64,000 nt of DNA from Microbulbifer sp. Q7 (GTDB taxonomy: Bacteria; Pseudomonadota; Gammaproteobacteria; Pseudomonadales; Cellvibrionaceae). Both the position numbers and the translations under genes were made by a program. Positions 8,179 through 17,167 of the stretch are shown piece after piece. The notes under the pieces were generated by a model that worked only from the letters and a program-made list of their open reading frames with translations, made no database searches and was not told the origin of the DNA. Numbering within the stretch: the first letter of the stretch is position 1; each line of letters starts with the position of its first letter. The stretch lies in NCBI RefSeq assembly GCF_001639145.1, contig NZ_LROY01000002.1, positions 652,501 to 716,500 on the forward strand. The letters run 5' to 3'.

Positions 8179-9633
8179 GTGACCGAAGGTGTGGATTCCA
8201 GTACACGGGCATTTCTCGCCGCACTTCGCCGAGTGTTCCCCGGCGAGCGCTTGCTGTGCGGGCGCGAAAATACAGCACCTTTCGAATGCGATGCGCTGCC
8301 GGTCTACTGTGAGGCGCCGCTGGCGGTTGCCCTCGCGCACAGCGAGCAGGATGTGGTGGCAGCGGTTCGGTTGTGTCATGAATATGGCGTGCCGCTGGTT
8401 TCCCGCGGAGCCGGCACCGGCCTCTCCGCCGGCGCTAAACCCATCGCGCAGGGCTTGCTTCTGGTCACCGCACCGATGAACCAGATTCTCGACCTGAATC
8501 CTCAGGCGATGACGGCGCGGGTGCAGCCCGGTGTCATCAATCAGCAGATTTCCGCCGCCGCGGCGCCACACGGGCTGTACTATGCGCCCGATCCCTCTTC
8601 CCAGATCGCCTGTTCCATTGGTGGCAACGTTGCGGAAAATGCCGGTGGTGTGCATTGCCTGAAATACGGCGTCACCGTACAGAACGTGCTTGCAGTGCGG
8701 GTAGTATCTGCCGCTGCCGGCAGTGTGGGCGAGGTGCTGACCCTCGGCGGCGATTGCCTCTGCCAGCCGGGATACGATTTACTCGCACTGGTGCACGGCA
8801 GTGAAGGCGGTCTGGGGGTGATTACCGAGGTGACCGTCAAACTGACACCGGTACCGGAAAAAACACACACCCTGATGGCGGATTTTGCCAGTGTTCGCGC
8901 CGCGGCCGATGCGGTGTCCGCCATCGTGCGGGCGGGCGTGATCCCCGCCGCCCTGGAAATGATGGACAAGCTTGCCATCTCTGCCACCGAAGCGTTTTGC
9001 CATGCCGGCTATAACCTGGAAGCGGCGGCGATACTGTTGATTGACCTGGACGGGCACCCCCTGGAAGTGGACGCGGAGCTCGCGGTGGTAGAACAGGTCT
9101 TAAGTGCTTCTGGTGCCGTGCAGGTGCAGCGTGCGGCAGACACAGTACAGCGGGCTCGCTGGTGGAAAGGGCGCAAGAGTGCCTTCCCAGCCATTGGTCG
9201 TTTGAGCCCGGATTACTACTGTATTGATGGCACGGTGCCTCGGCACCGGATCGGCGAGGTGCTGGAAGCAACCGCGCGATTCGCCGAGCACTATAAGCTT
9301 CAGGTAGCCAATGTCTTTCACGCGGGTGACGGGAACCTGCACCCGATCATTATGTTCGACGGTAGCGTACCGGATGCCCTGGAGCGCACGGAAAAACTGG
9401 CCGCGGACATTCTCGAATACTGCATAGCGGTGGGTGGCACCATTACCGGCGAACATGGTGTGGGTATCGAAAAAATCAACCAGATGGCGGTGCAATTCAG
9501 CGATGCCGAGCTGGAACAGTTTCGCGCGATCAAACGCGCATTGGATCCTTTCCAGCTTCTGAATCCCGACAAGCAGATTCCTACCCTGGCCCGGTGCCAG
9601 GAGTATCGCGCGTTGAGGCAAGACCGTGGCTGA
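8179..9633 (+). CDS. glcD: FAD-linked 2-hydroxyacid oxidase subunit GlcD-like (likely D-lactate)
   Basis: FAD-binding (PF01565) catalytic subunit of a GlcDEF-type oxidase, about 484 residues. It shows the N-terminal FAD-binding segments SRGAGTGLSAGAKP and GGNVAENAGG, and the C-terminal FAD-linked oxidase part with NVFHAGDGNLHP and GTITGEHGVGIEK. The family oxidises glycolate or D-lactate and passes electrons through the FeS subunit to quinone. The open frame reaches TTG 8149, but GTG 8179 has AAAGG about 8 bases upstream and is preferred. It is followed by glcE (8-base overlap) and glcF. No malate synthase or GlcC regulator is nearby. A MurQ gene, which makes D-lactate, lies next door, so D-lactate is the more likely substrate. 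That assignment is inference. Confidence 0.85.
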   Translation: MTEGVDSSTRAFLAALRRVFPGERLLCGRENTAPFECDALPVYCEAPLAVALAHSEQDVVAAVRLCHEYGVPLVSRGAGTGLSAGAKPIAQGLLLVTAPMNQILDLNPQAMTARVQPGVINQQISAAAAPHGLYYAPDPSSQIACSIGGNVAENAGGVHCLKYGVTVQNVLAVRVVSAAAGSVGEVLTLGGDCLCQPGYDLLALVHGSEGGLGVITEVTVKLTPVPEKTHTLMADFASVRAAADAVSAIVRAGVIPAALEMMDKLAISATEAFCHAGYNLEAAAILLIDLDGHPLEVDAELAVVEQVLSASGAVQVQRAADTVQRARWWKGRKSAFPAIGRLSPDYYCIDGTVPRHRIGEVLEATARFAEHYKLQVANVFHAGDGNLHPIIMFDGSVPDALERTEKLAADILEYCIAVGGTITGEHGVGIEKINQMAVQFSDAELEQFRAIKRALDPFQLLNPDKQIPTLARCQEYRALRQDRG

Positions 9634-10756
9634 AATGACAAACCCGGATACCAATCAGGATTGTTCCGAAGACCTCGCCGCTCAGGTACGTGAATGCTAT
9701 GCCGCAAATGCAGAGCTTGAAGTGGGAGCGACTTCGCGGCCGCATCTGGTGGTGGGAGGCAACGGTAGCCGTGTCGCATTGGGTATGCCCGGCGACGCCA
9801 CGCTCATGCTGGGCGCGCACCGGGGCATTATCGACTATCAGCCCGAGGAGCTGACGCTGCGCGCCCGTGCGGGCACCCTGCTGAGTGAATTGGAAACGTT
9901 GCTGGCAGAAAATAACCAGTGCTTTGCGGCGGAGATACCACAGCCTTCCCCGCAGAGTACCCTCGGTGGCGCCATTGCCTGCGGATGGGACGGACCTTCC
10001 CGTGCGTTTGGCATGGCACTGCGCGACAGCCTGCTGGGCTGCAGGTTGATCAATGGCCGCGGGGAAATCGTCAACTTCGGCGGGCAGGTCATGAAAAATG
10101 TGGCGGGCTATGATCTGGCGCGCCTGCAGGTTGGCGCGCTGGGTACCCTGGGGGCGATTCTCGATGTCACCCTGCGACTGCAACCGCGCGCTGAACATAC
10201 GACCTCGGTCAGTTTTGTGGTCGAGCCGGATGCACTGGGCCAGTGGTGGCAACGCACACGGAATCTGCGCCCACTGCTGACGGGTACCTGCTATCTGGAA
10301 GGGCGACTGTATCTGCGCATCAGTGGACGAGCCATCGCGGTACAGGACCTGCTCACACAGCTGGGTGGCGACGCCACGGACTTCGACTGGACAGCGTTGA
10401 CGAACCTTCAGTTACCGTTTTTCTGCAGTGAGCGACTCGCCTGTGTGCAGGTGCCGCGATATGCCCGATTGCCGGTAACCACCGGGCGGGCGCTGATCGA
10501 GTGGGAAGGTGCGCGGGTCTGGGTGCGGGATGGTGATCATCACGGACTCGCCCGTGCCGCCGCCGATCTCGGCGGCTTCGTACAGGTGCTGCGCGGACCG
10601 CTGGTTTCTGCACAGGCGGATGCGCCGGAGTGGCATCGCGCATTGCGCGACGCCCTCGACCCCAGGGGCCTGTTTAATCCCGTACAGTTCCAGACACGAT
10701 TTTGCAGCACTGACGTGTCGCCCGAACACGTGGCTGATGGAGTGGGGCACGAATAA
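9626..10756 (+). CDS. glcE: Glycolate/D-lactate oxidase FAD subunit GlcE
   Basis: Second FAD-binding subunit of the GlcDEF complex, 376 residues. It carries the PF01565 fold, seen as GNGSRVALG, then QSTLGGAIACGWDGPSRAFG and GQVMKNVAGYDLARL, and is shorter than GlcD, as expected for GlcE. In E. coli all three Glc subunits are needed for activity. The GTG start overlaps the end of glcD by eight bases, giving coupled translation; an internal ATG three codons later is an alternative start. glcF follows with no gap. Confidence 0.87.
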   Translation: MAEMTNPDTNQDCSEDLAAQVRECYAANAELEVGATSRPHLVVGGNGSRVALGMPGDATLMLGAHRGIIDYQPEELTLRARAGTLLSELETLLAENNQCFAAEIPQPSPQSTLGGAIACGWDGPSRAFGMALRDSLLGCRLINGRGEIVNFGGQVMKNVAGYDLARLQVGALGTLGAILDVTLRLQPRAEHTTSVSFVVEPDALGQWWQRTRNLRPLLTGTCYLEGRLYLRISGRAIAVQDLLTQLGGDATDFDWTALTNLQLPFFCSERLACVQVPRYARLPVTTGRALIEWEGARVWVRDGDHHGLARAAADLGGFVQVLRGPLVSAQADAPEWHRALRDALDPRGLFNPVQFQTRFCSTDVSPEHVADGVGHE

Positions 10757-12040
10757 ATGCAGGTCAATCTGATTGACGGGCTTCTGCAGGAGTCCGAAAA
10801 GCAACGCGCCGAGCAGGTACTGAATGCCTGTGTGCACTGTGGGTTCTGCACCGCAACCTGTCCCACCTACCTGCAGGGGGGCAATGAGCTGGATAGCCCG
10901 CGCGGGCGCATTTACCTGATCAAGGAAATGCTGGAGCAGGGTACTGCGAGCGATGCCACCCGCACCCATCTCGACCGTTGTGTTACCTGTCTCAGTTGTG
11001 AAACCACCTGTCCCTCCGGAGTGGAATATCACACGTTGGTGGCCATTGGGCGCACCACCAGTGAACGCCTTGCCCCCCGCAGCCCGTGGCAGAAGGCACT
11101 GCGCTGGGGACTGCGCAACTTGCTGGTAACCCCCGGGCTTTTTTCCGGGTTAATCAACATTGGTCGGAAATTTTCGGCACTGTTGCCGGCAGCGGTCAAG
11201 CGCGTGTACTTTCCTCCGCAAGCAGAAAAGATGGCACTGACCAACCCGGTGCTCACCGCAAACACACCGCGTCCGGCCCTTGAGCGTGGCACGGTGCTGA
11301 TCGTGCGTGGGTGCGTGCAGCCGTCGCTGAGACCGGAAACCGATGCGGCGCTGGAAAAGATACTGCAACACTGTGGCGTACCCGTCTGCATCAGTGCGGC
11401 GGTCAGCTGCTGCGGTGCGGCCAGCTTTCATACCAGTGGCGAAGCCCAGGCGCGCGTACTGGCGCGGGCCAATATCGATGCCTGGTGGCCCCTTTACGAG
11501 CAGCAACAGGCGGAAAGCGCCCCGCTGCGGGCCATTGTGTCGAGCGCATCTGGCTGCGGTGTGCATTTGAAAGATTATCCCCATGTGCTCGCGGATGACA
11601 CGGAATACCTGGAAAAAGCCCAGGTTCTGGCCGACTTGATGCGCGATCCTGTCGAGCTACTGGAGTCGGTGTTTGACGAGTCCACGCCCGAGTTTCTGGA
11701 AAAACTGCGTGAACAAAAGCTCGTGTTCCACTGTCCCTGTACCCTGCAGCATGGTCAGGCGCTGCCCGGCCGGGTTGAGGCTCTGCTGCATAAACTGGGG
11801 GTACAACTCCCGGTAGTGACCGATACCCACCTGTGCTGTGGTTCCGCAGGTACCTATTCCATTTTACAGCCCACCATGTCCAGGCGGTTGCGCGAAGAAA
11901 AGCTGCAATCGTTGCAGGCGAGCCATCCTGAGACCATCATCACCGCCAATATCGGATGCCAGCTTCATTTGCAGGCCGGAACCGAAACGCCGGTGCGTCA
12001 CTGGCTGGAACTTCTGGCGGACGGGCTACAACCCTCTTGA
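10757..12040 (+). CDS. glcF: Glycolate/D-lactate oxidase iron-sulfur subunit GlcF
   Basis: Iron-sulfur electron-transfer subunit, 427 residues. Two ferredoxin-type 4Fe-4S motifs are visible: Cys25, 28, 31 and 35 (CVHCGFCTATC) and Cys75, 78, 81 and 85 (CVTCLSCETTC). They are followed by two CCG-type cysteine-rich domains (SCCGAASFH near 216, LCCGSAGTYS near 360). Such subunits carry electrons from the FAD subunits to the quinone pool at the inner membrane. The ATG directly follows the glcE stop codon. A convergent hairpin lies between this gene and murQ. Confidence 0.9.
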   Translation: MQVNLIDGLLQESEKQRAEQVLNACVHCGFCTATCPTYLQGGNELDSPRGRIYLIKEMLEQGTASDATRTHLDRCVTCLSCETTCPSGVEYHTLVAIGRTTSERLAPRSPWQKALRWGLRNLLVTPGLFSGLINIGRKFSALLPAAVKRVYFPPQAEKMALTNPVLTANTPRPALERGTVLIVRGCVQPSLRPETDAALEKILQHCGVPVCISAAVSCCGAASFHTSGEAQARVLARANIDAWWPLYEQQQAESAPLRAIVSSASGCGVHLKDYPHVLADDTEYLEKAQVLADLMRDPVELLESVFDESTPEFLEKLREQKLVFHCPCTLQHGQALPGRVEALLHKLGVQLPVVTDTHLCCGSAGTYSILQPTMSRRLREEKLQSLQASHPETIITANIGCQLHLQAGTETPVRHWLELLADGLQPS

Positions 12041-12183
12041 GTACTATGTTTCGCACTTGCCTGTTGCGTTATAGCCCTCACCGATAGCAGCTAACTGGTC
12101 GACATCCCGGCTGCAGGGTGTGATTCGCCTGTGATGCGTATTTCTCTCTTGTGAATTTTACTGCAGTTGCACGAAGTGCTATG

Positions 12184-12214
12184 AAAGCCGGTGCAGTGAG
12201 CGCTGGCTTTCTTT
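12184..12214. terminator. Hairpin between converging glcF and murQ
   Basis: An 11-base-pair stem with two G-U pairs (AAAGCCGGTGC 12184-12194 with GCGCTGGCTTT 12200-12210) and a 5-base loop, followed by CTTT. It sits midway between the ends of two convergent operons. The U tract is short on both strands, so its strength is uncertain. Confidence 0.55.
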
Positions 12215-12224
12215 CGGATTGAAC

Positions 12225-13211
12225 TCAGGTCACAGGTTCTTCCACTGTTCGGCCAGTATTTCGAGCCTGGTCAATCTTTTGTTCCTGCTTGATTGCATTG
12301 ATTTGCCGCAGTGCCTGGCGTAGAAAACCGTCGGATTTTTCCAAGGCGCTTCCGGCATCGTGACGGTTCAGGCCGCTCAATATCATCATGATGGCCAGTT
12401 TGGCATTGTGCTCACATTCCTCGAGTACACGATCTGCCTCCGCCAGCTCCACGCCGGTCGCTTCCATTACAATTCGACGGGTGCGGCTCACCAGCTTTTC
12501 ATTGGTCGCTTTTACGTCCACCATGAGGTTGTAAAAGCTCTTGCCAATACGGATCATGCTGGCGGTTGTCAGCATATTGAGTACCAGCTTCTGAGCCGTG
12601 CCGGCTTTCATCCGTGTAGAGCCGGTTAACACTTCCGGGCCGACTTCGGGGAGGATTGCAATGTCTGCTTCAGCGGCGATGGCGGCAGATTTGTTACAGG
12701 AAAGTGCTACGGTGGTACAGCCCAGGCTGCGGGCGTAGCGCAGTCCGCCTATGACATAGGGCGTGCGACCGCTGGCGGCGATACCGACAACCACGTCATT
12801 TTCCGTCAGTTGAATCTTGCGGAGATCCTCACCCGCGAGGGTGAGGCTGTCTTCGGCCCCTTCCTGGGCGCGATATACGGCCTCTTCACCACCGGCGATC
12901 AGCGCCACCACCATCTCTTCACTGACGCCATAGGTGGGCGGGCACTCTACCGCATCCAGAATACCAAGCCTGCCGCTGGTGCCTGCCCCGATATAAACGA
13001 GCCGCGCACCGCGTTTAAAGGCCTCCGCGATGGCATCGACGGCCCGGGCGATTTGGGGGATTTCGCGGTGAACCGCGGCGGGTACTTCCCGGTCCGCCGC
13101 GTTGATCTTTTCCAGAATCTGCTCACTGGGCAAGAGATCGATGTCCAGGGTGTCTGCGTTGCGCGCCTCACTGGCGAGGGTAGCCAACTCATTGATCAGT
13201 TGCGTATTCAT
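12225..13211 (-). CDS. murQ: N-acetylmuramic acid 6-phosphate etherase MurQ
   Basis: Cytoplasmic SIS-domain lyase that splits the ether bond of MurNAc-6-phosphate, giving GlcNAc-6-phosphate and D-lactate. Clear family marks are [21 protein letters not shown] (Glu89 is the likely catalytic acid), [28 protein letters not shown] and the C-terminal RHDAGSALE segment. At 328 residues it is slightly longer than E. coli MurQ (298) through a charged C-terminal tail of about 25 residues. It is the last gene of a leftward operon after the kinase and symporter genes, which would supply its substrate. The D-lactate product links it to the adjacent convergent glcDEF genes. Confidence 0.95.
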   Translation of the reverse strand: MNTQLINELATLASEARNADTLDIDLLPSEQILEKINAADREVPAAVHREIPQIARAVDAIAEAFKRGARLVYIGAGTSGRLGILDAVECPPTYGVSEEMVVALIAGGEEAVYRAQEGAEDSLTLAGEDLRKIQLTENDVVVGIAASGRTPYVIGGLRYARSLGCTTVALSCNKSAAIAAEADIAILPEVGPEVLTGSTRMKAGTAQKLVLNMLTTASMIRIGKSFYNLMVDVKATNEKLVSRTRRIVMEATGVELAEADRVLEECEHNAKLAIMMILSGLNRHDAGSALEKSDGFLRQALRQINAIKQEQKIDQARNTGRTVEEPVT

Positions 13212-13289
13212 GCTTGGTTGTTCCTTGATGCTCCAGGGGTATACGCCCCATTCATCTGACGTTTTTTGAGATATGACGGTGACCAGGAT

Positions 13290-14177
13290 TCAGCGAAGTG
13301 GGTCGATGCTGTGCGCTAGTGCTTTCTGTCGTGCCAGCATGCAGGCGCCGTCCAGCGCGGTTCCCAAGGGTGGGATTTGTCGCTGTTGATGGTCGGGGTG
13401 TAAATGCGGACTCAGCTTGTCCGCGAGACCGCCAAGAATGGCCAGTGGTAAATTCTCGTCCCCACTGGCAGCCTGAATCAGGCGATCGACTTCTGCGGCG
13501 GTTTTTCCAATGATGTCCCGTGCCAGAGGGCATTCTGGAAGATGACTGAACACGGCTGGGGCCAGCGCCGCGTATTCACGGGATCCGGCTTGCTGTAACC
13601 ATGGCAGAATTTGCGCGCGCTGCTCCCCAACCTCGGTCATCACCTGCTGGCAAAGTGCGCTCACCGCTCTGCCGTGGGTATCCAGCTCCCACAACAGTGC
13701 GCGTACCAGGCTCTTGCCAATGGCTGCGCCGCTGCCTTCATCGCCAACGGCCAATCCCCAACCGCCGTATTGGCGGATTTCACCGTTGCGCCCGAGTCGC
13801 ATCGCCACCGAGCCGGTACCAATAGCGACCATCACAATCGGGGTCCCAGCGCCGGCCCCCAGCAGCGAGGTCTGTGCGTCCGACGCGATCTGCACACTGG
13901 CAAACCCCAGTGTACAAAGGCGCTGCCGAAGCTTCTCTGCGGAAGCCGGGTTGCCGGCGCCGGCGACACCGCAGGCCAGATGCACCTGGTTGGGGTGAAC
14001 CCGCTCCCGCGCCAGTACCTGCCGGCTCAGGCCGGCAATATTGTTGATCGCTCCGTCCAGGTCCTGGGTCAGTGAGCTTGCACCGGACTTGAGCGTGAGT
14101 CGCTCACCATGCGCATCCTCAAGGCGGGCCAGTGTCTTGGTGCCACCACCATCTATCCCTAGAAAATATCCGTTCAT
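13290..14177 (-). CDS. BadF/BadG-type sugar kinase, probable MurNAc kinase
   Basis: ATP-dependent kinase of the BadF/BadG/BcrA/BcrD ASKHA family, 295 residues. The N-terminal phosphate-binding loop is FLGIDGGGTKT, the second is VAIGTGSVAMRLG, and WGLAVGDEGSGAAIG is characteristic of N-acetylglucosamine kinase-like members. MurK of Clostridium, which phosphorylates both MurNAc and GlcNAc at the 6-position, belongs to this family. It lies 15 bases after the symporter and 78 bases before murQ in the same operon. No PTS component is present, so a kinase is required to make the MurQ substrate. MurNAc as substrate is inferred from this context. Confidence 0.87.
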   Translation of the reverse strand: MNGYFLGIDGGGTKTLARLEDAHGERLTLKSGASSLTQDLDGAINNIAGLSRQVLARERVHPNQVHLACGVAGAGNPASAEKLRQRLCTLGFASVQIASDAQTSLLGAGAGTPIVMVAIGTGSVAMRLGRNGEIRQYGGWGLAVGDEGSGAAIGKSLVRALLWELDTHGRAVSALCQQVMTEVGEQRAQILPWLQQAGSREYAALAPAVFSHLPECPLARDIIGKTAAEVDRLIQAASGDENLPLAILGGLADKLSPHLHPDHQQRQIPPLGTALDGACMLARQKALAHSIDPLR

Positions 14178-14192
14178 GGTTGCGTACGTTGG

Positions 14193-15782
14193 TTATCCAT
14201 TGGCTGTGGTCTGATTGCGGATGATTGCGTTGTCCGCTGAGAGCTCGGGAGATGGCTTACCCAGGTTGCACACTGCAAAGGAAGCCAGCGTGCCCAGGCA
14301 AAGCTGCCAGGGGAACGCGATAACCAACGGATCGTCCGTGCCGGTGAGCAGGGTGATCATCCAGGGTTGCTGTAGCAGAGTCACCACAAACCCGACAACC
14401 AGGGCCCAGCCGACACTGCCGGCGTTGCCGCGGCCGGTAAACAGGGCGGTGAAAAATACACCCAGGAGTCCCGAGTAGGCGAAGACCATCACTGACAGCG
14501 CAAAGGTGATCAGCGGCAGGTCGCTCATCTGTTGCCAGTAAAAACACAATATCGCCATACCGCCCAAGGTAGTTGCCACAATCGCCATACCCCAGCGGCC
14601 GGCACGCACGAAATGCGCGGCCGGCTTTTGTACCTTGCGCTGACTTAACCAGTGCCGGTACAGGTCTTCCGTGAGCACGCTGGCCATGGAATTGAGACTG
14701 GAATTGAGCGTGGACAGTGCCGCGGCAATCACACCGATGGTGACCAGGCCGCGCAGACCGGCGGGCATTTCATGCAACACGTAGTGCATGAACACGGTGA
14801 CATCGCCACCGCTGGGTTCGGACACACTGGCGCCGGCCATCAATTCAGGGGACTGGTAAAAAATATGCAGCAGCAAACCGATACCCATGAAAACGGCCAT
14901 GACCGGTACCACCATGACCACGGAATACAGCACTGCACGGGCGCCATCGCGGGGCGTTTTGCAGGTAAGAATGCGCTGAGTAACATCCTGGTCGAGGCCG
15001 AAGGCCGCAATGTTTAACAGTACAAAACCGGTTAGCGTGGCCCAGAGATTAAATGGGTCACTCAGGTCCCAGCGGGTATCGACCAGCGTGAGTTTGGAAG
15101 CCCCGCCATCGGATGGGGCGGCGAGTGCCCCAACAATTTGACCCAGATCAGCGGGAATCTGCCAGAGCAGCACTGCCACTACCGCGATCGCGGCACTGAC
15201 GTAAACCGCGCACTGCAGTACATCGCTCTGAATCACCGAGCGCACGCCCCCGATCAGCGTCTGCAACAAGCCTGCCGCACTGAGAAGAATGACGGCGGCA
15301 ATGACGTGGTTTGCGGCAATGTCGTTAAACAGAATCATGGAAACCGCGATGGCTGCCATATACAGGCGTGCGCCACTGGCAAATACCCGGCCGAGCAGAT
15401 AAATACCGCCGGCGCGATGTTTCGCTCGCTCCCCGAAGCGGGATTGCAGTAATTCATAAACGGTCGTGACGCGATTGGCGTAAAAGCGTGGTATCAGATA
15501 GCGGGCAACGATAACTGCAGCAATCACCGCGCCTACATTGGTGAACAGGTAGGTGAGGTCGCCGCGATAACCCAGGTCCGGTCCGCCGAGAAACGTGGCG
15601 GCGGATTGCGTGGTGGCCAGGGTAGAAATGGCGACCATCCACATCGGCATGCTGTTTCGGGCCAGGAAGTAATCGCGGCTATCTTCTGTGCGGCGCTGGC
15701 TGAAGTGCCAGCCGGACGCGGCCAGTATTGCCAGGTAAAGCGCGAAAATTCCCCAGTCCAGTCCGGTAAACTGCAGTTCCAT
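14193..15782 (-). CDS. Sodium/solute symporter (SSS family), probable MurNAc importer
   Basis: Inner-membrane protein of 529 residues with about 13 hydrophobic helices. It belongs to the sodium:solute symporter family: DYFLARNSMPMWMVAISTLATTQSAATFLGGP near the N-terminus, then GGVRSVIQSDVLQ and FGLDQDVTQRILTCKTP. Several SSS carriers import sugars or sialic acids with Na+. It is the first gene of the leftward kinase-murQ operon and diverges from the murR-type regulator, so uptake of free MurNAc (or a related amino sugar) is inferred. The ATG has a purine-rich TGAGAG about 10 bases upstream. Confidence 0.85.
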   Translation of the reverse strand: MELQFTGLDWGIFALYLAILAASGWHFSQRRTEDSRDYFLARNSMPMWMVAISTLATTQSAATFLGGPDLGYRGDLTYLFTNVGAVIAAVIVARYLIPRFYANRVTTVYELLQSRFGERAKHRAGGIYLLGRVFASGARLYMAAIAVSMILFNDIAANHVIAAVILLSAAGLLQTLIGGVRSVIQSDVLQCAVYVSAAIAVVAVLLWQIPADLGQIVGALAAPSDGGASKLTLVDTRWDLSDPFNLWATLTGFVLLNIAAFGLDQDVTQRILTCKTPRDGARAVLYSVVMVVPVMAVFMGIGLLLHIFYQSPELMAGASVSEPSGGDVTVFMHYVLHEMPAGLRGLVTIGVIAAALSTLNSSLNSMASVLTEDLYRHWLSQRKVQKPAAHFVRAGRWGMAIVATTLGGMAILCFYWQQMSDLPLITFALSVMVFAYSGLLGVFFTALFTGRGNAGSVGWALVVGFVVTLLQQPWMITLLTGTDDPLVIAFPWQLCLGTLASFAVCNLGKPSPELSADNAIIRNQTTANG

Positions 15783-15819
15783 CGTTCGACTCTCATTTTC
15801 CCGCGGCTATTTGCGTTCG

Positions 15820-15867
15820 GGATAATTATTTATTCCTGTTATTCTATGCAATTGGTATCATTTATTC
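15820..15867. promoter_or_regulatory. AT-rich operator candidate in the symporter/murR divergent region
   Basis: The 229-base gap between the symporter and the regulator contains an AT-rich island. It has an imperfect palindrome at 15820-15836 (GGATAATTATTTATTCC) and two copies of ATTTATTC (15828-15835, 15860-15867), 32 bases or about three helical turns apart, with a further TTATTC at 15839-15844. E. coli MurR is known to bind two adjacent inverted repeats in its divergent control region. This is the expected place for the equivalent site, but binding here is inferred. Confidence 0.45.
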
Positions 15868-16011
15868 TTATGAGGTGCAAAGCATTTTCCATCGGTAGTA
15901 CCGATAGTGGTAACCTGACTGGCAGCAGAGGTACCCGATGAGCGGCCCGGGGTTTTGGGCATTGTTACATTTGTCGCGTTGAACATGGCGACACCGAGAT
16001 AGACCGTAGTT

Positions 16012-16866
16012 ATGGGATCACTGGCCAAAATCCGCGCAATGCGCGACTCCATGTCAAATCACGAGCGTCGTATAGCCGATTTTCTCCTGGATAATGTGGA
16101 AATCGTGCGCTCGCATTCATCAAAAGCCCTTGCGGAACAGGTGGGAGTTTCACAGTCGAGTGTCGTGAAATTCAGCCAGAAGCTGGGTTATAAAGGTTAT
16201 TCGGACTTCAAACTTTCCCTCAGTGAGTCCGTGGCCCGTTCAGCAATGTTGCCTCAGGCGATTCACGGTGACATTGCTTCAGACGATGACCTGGCAACGG
16301 TCGCTCGAAAGCTAATTAGCCGGAAGAATATGGCCCTGAATGAAACGGTCATGGCCAACTCGGAAGATTCGTTGATCCGCTCAGCGGAGGCTTTGCGAAC
16401 GGCTAAGCGAATATTGCTGTTCGGGGTGGGTGCGTCCTCATTAGTGGCTCGGGATATTGCTTACAAGCTAATGAAACTGGGTAAATCGGTGCTGATCGAA
16501 AGCGACACCCATGTCCAGGTGGCCAATGCTGCAACGCTCGGGGAAGGTGATCTGGTTTTTGCGATTTCTGAGTCTGGAACCACTCAAGACGTAGTCAGGG
16601 TTGCTCAGACTGGCGTTGCCCAGGGTGCTGAGGTTTTATCTCTGACCCGCTTCACCCGGAACCCACTGACTGAATTGGCGACCTTTCCCCTCTACTGCGT
16701 GGCAAACGAAACGGAGGCGCGCAGTTCATCGATCCTTGCGCGCACCGCACAGTTTATGGTGATTGACCTTCTGTTTATTCTAATTTCACAGAGAGACCGA
16801 AAAGCCAATGAACTGTTTGAGCGCAGCCGGCAGGCGGTTGAAGTGTTGAGACACCATTCCAAGTGA
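16012..16866 (+). CDS. MurR/RpiR family transcriptional regulator
   Basis: A 284-residue regulator of the RpiR type. An N-terminal HTH_6 domain (about 1-77, with SKALAEQVGVSQSSVVKFSQ) is joined to a C-terminal SIS phosphosugar-binding domain (about 120-260, with LLFGVGASSLVARDIAYKL and FAISESGTTQDVV). Family members sense phosphorylated sugars; MurR of E. coli represses MurNAc genes and is released by MurNAc-6-phosphate. It diverges from the symporter-kinase-murQ operon, which is the natural target. The ATG at 16012 is chosen because an upstream in-frame ATG at 15985 runs into TAG after five codons. No strong ribosome-binding site is evident. Confidence 0.88.
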   Translation: MGSLAKIRAMRDSMSNHERRIADFLLDNVEIVRSHSSKALAEQVGVSQSSVVKFSQKLGYKGYSDFKLSLSESVARSAMLPQAIHGDIASDDDLATVARKLISRKNMALNETVMANSEDSLIRSAEALRTAKRILLFGVGASSLVARDIAYKLMKLGKSVLIESDTHVQVANAATLGEGDLVFAISESGTTQDVVRVAQTGVAQGAEVLSLTRFTRNPLTELATFPLYCVANETEARSSSILARTAQFMVIDLLFILISQRDRKANELFERSRQAVEVLRHHSK

Positions 16867-17167
16867 TGATCAGTCATTGTGGGGCGCTGAGTGGCGGTCC
16901 CGCGTCCGGGGATGAAAATTCCGGTTGAATTGTGCGGTAAGGAATAATATATTCTTTTTGTCCGCTGGCATTTGGAATTGTTGCTTTTGTGGCGAGCCCG
17001 GTCTCGCGGACTCTGGTTTTGGTCATTGAACTTCGGTTTACCGTGGCCAGGGCCGTTCACCTTGTACTTCCAATTCGGATTTCCTCTTGTTGAATTGGCA
17101 TTGGAGCCCTATTTGGGCTCCGCTTTTTTCCCCGTCATTCGCCTGCGAATTCTGGTTTCCTAACGGT
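16867..17167. other. Gene-free stretch after murR with a perfect AT-rich palindrome
   Basis: No convincing gene lies here; the only short open frame runs through a terminator. At 16942-16954 there is GAATA-ATA-TATTC, a palindrome with perfect 5-base arms. It shares the string GGAATAA with the reverse strand of the operator candidate upstream of murR. The rest is GT-rich sequence with no further structure that I can name, ending in the hairpin described separately. Confidence 0.5.
17103..17129 (+). terminator. Rho-independent terminator (rightward)
   Basis: Stem GGAGCCC (17103-17109) with GGGCTCC (17115-17121), loop TATTT, then GC and six T. It would stop the murR transcript about 240 bases after its stop codon, just before the convergent antiporter gene. 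Confidence 0.85.

Noticed and set aside
16972..17163. A 63-codon frame after murR
   Set aside because: It runs through a strong terminator hairpin, lacks a ribosome-binding site and has an unlikely composition.
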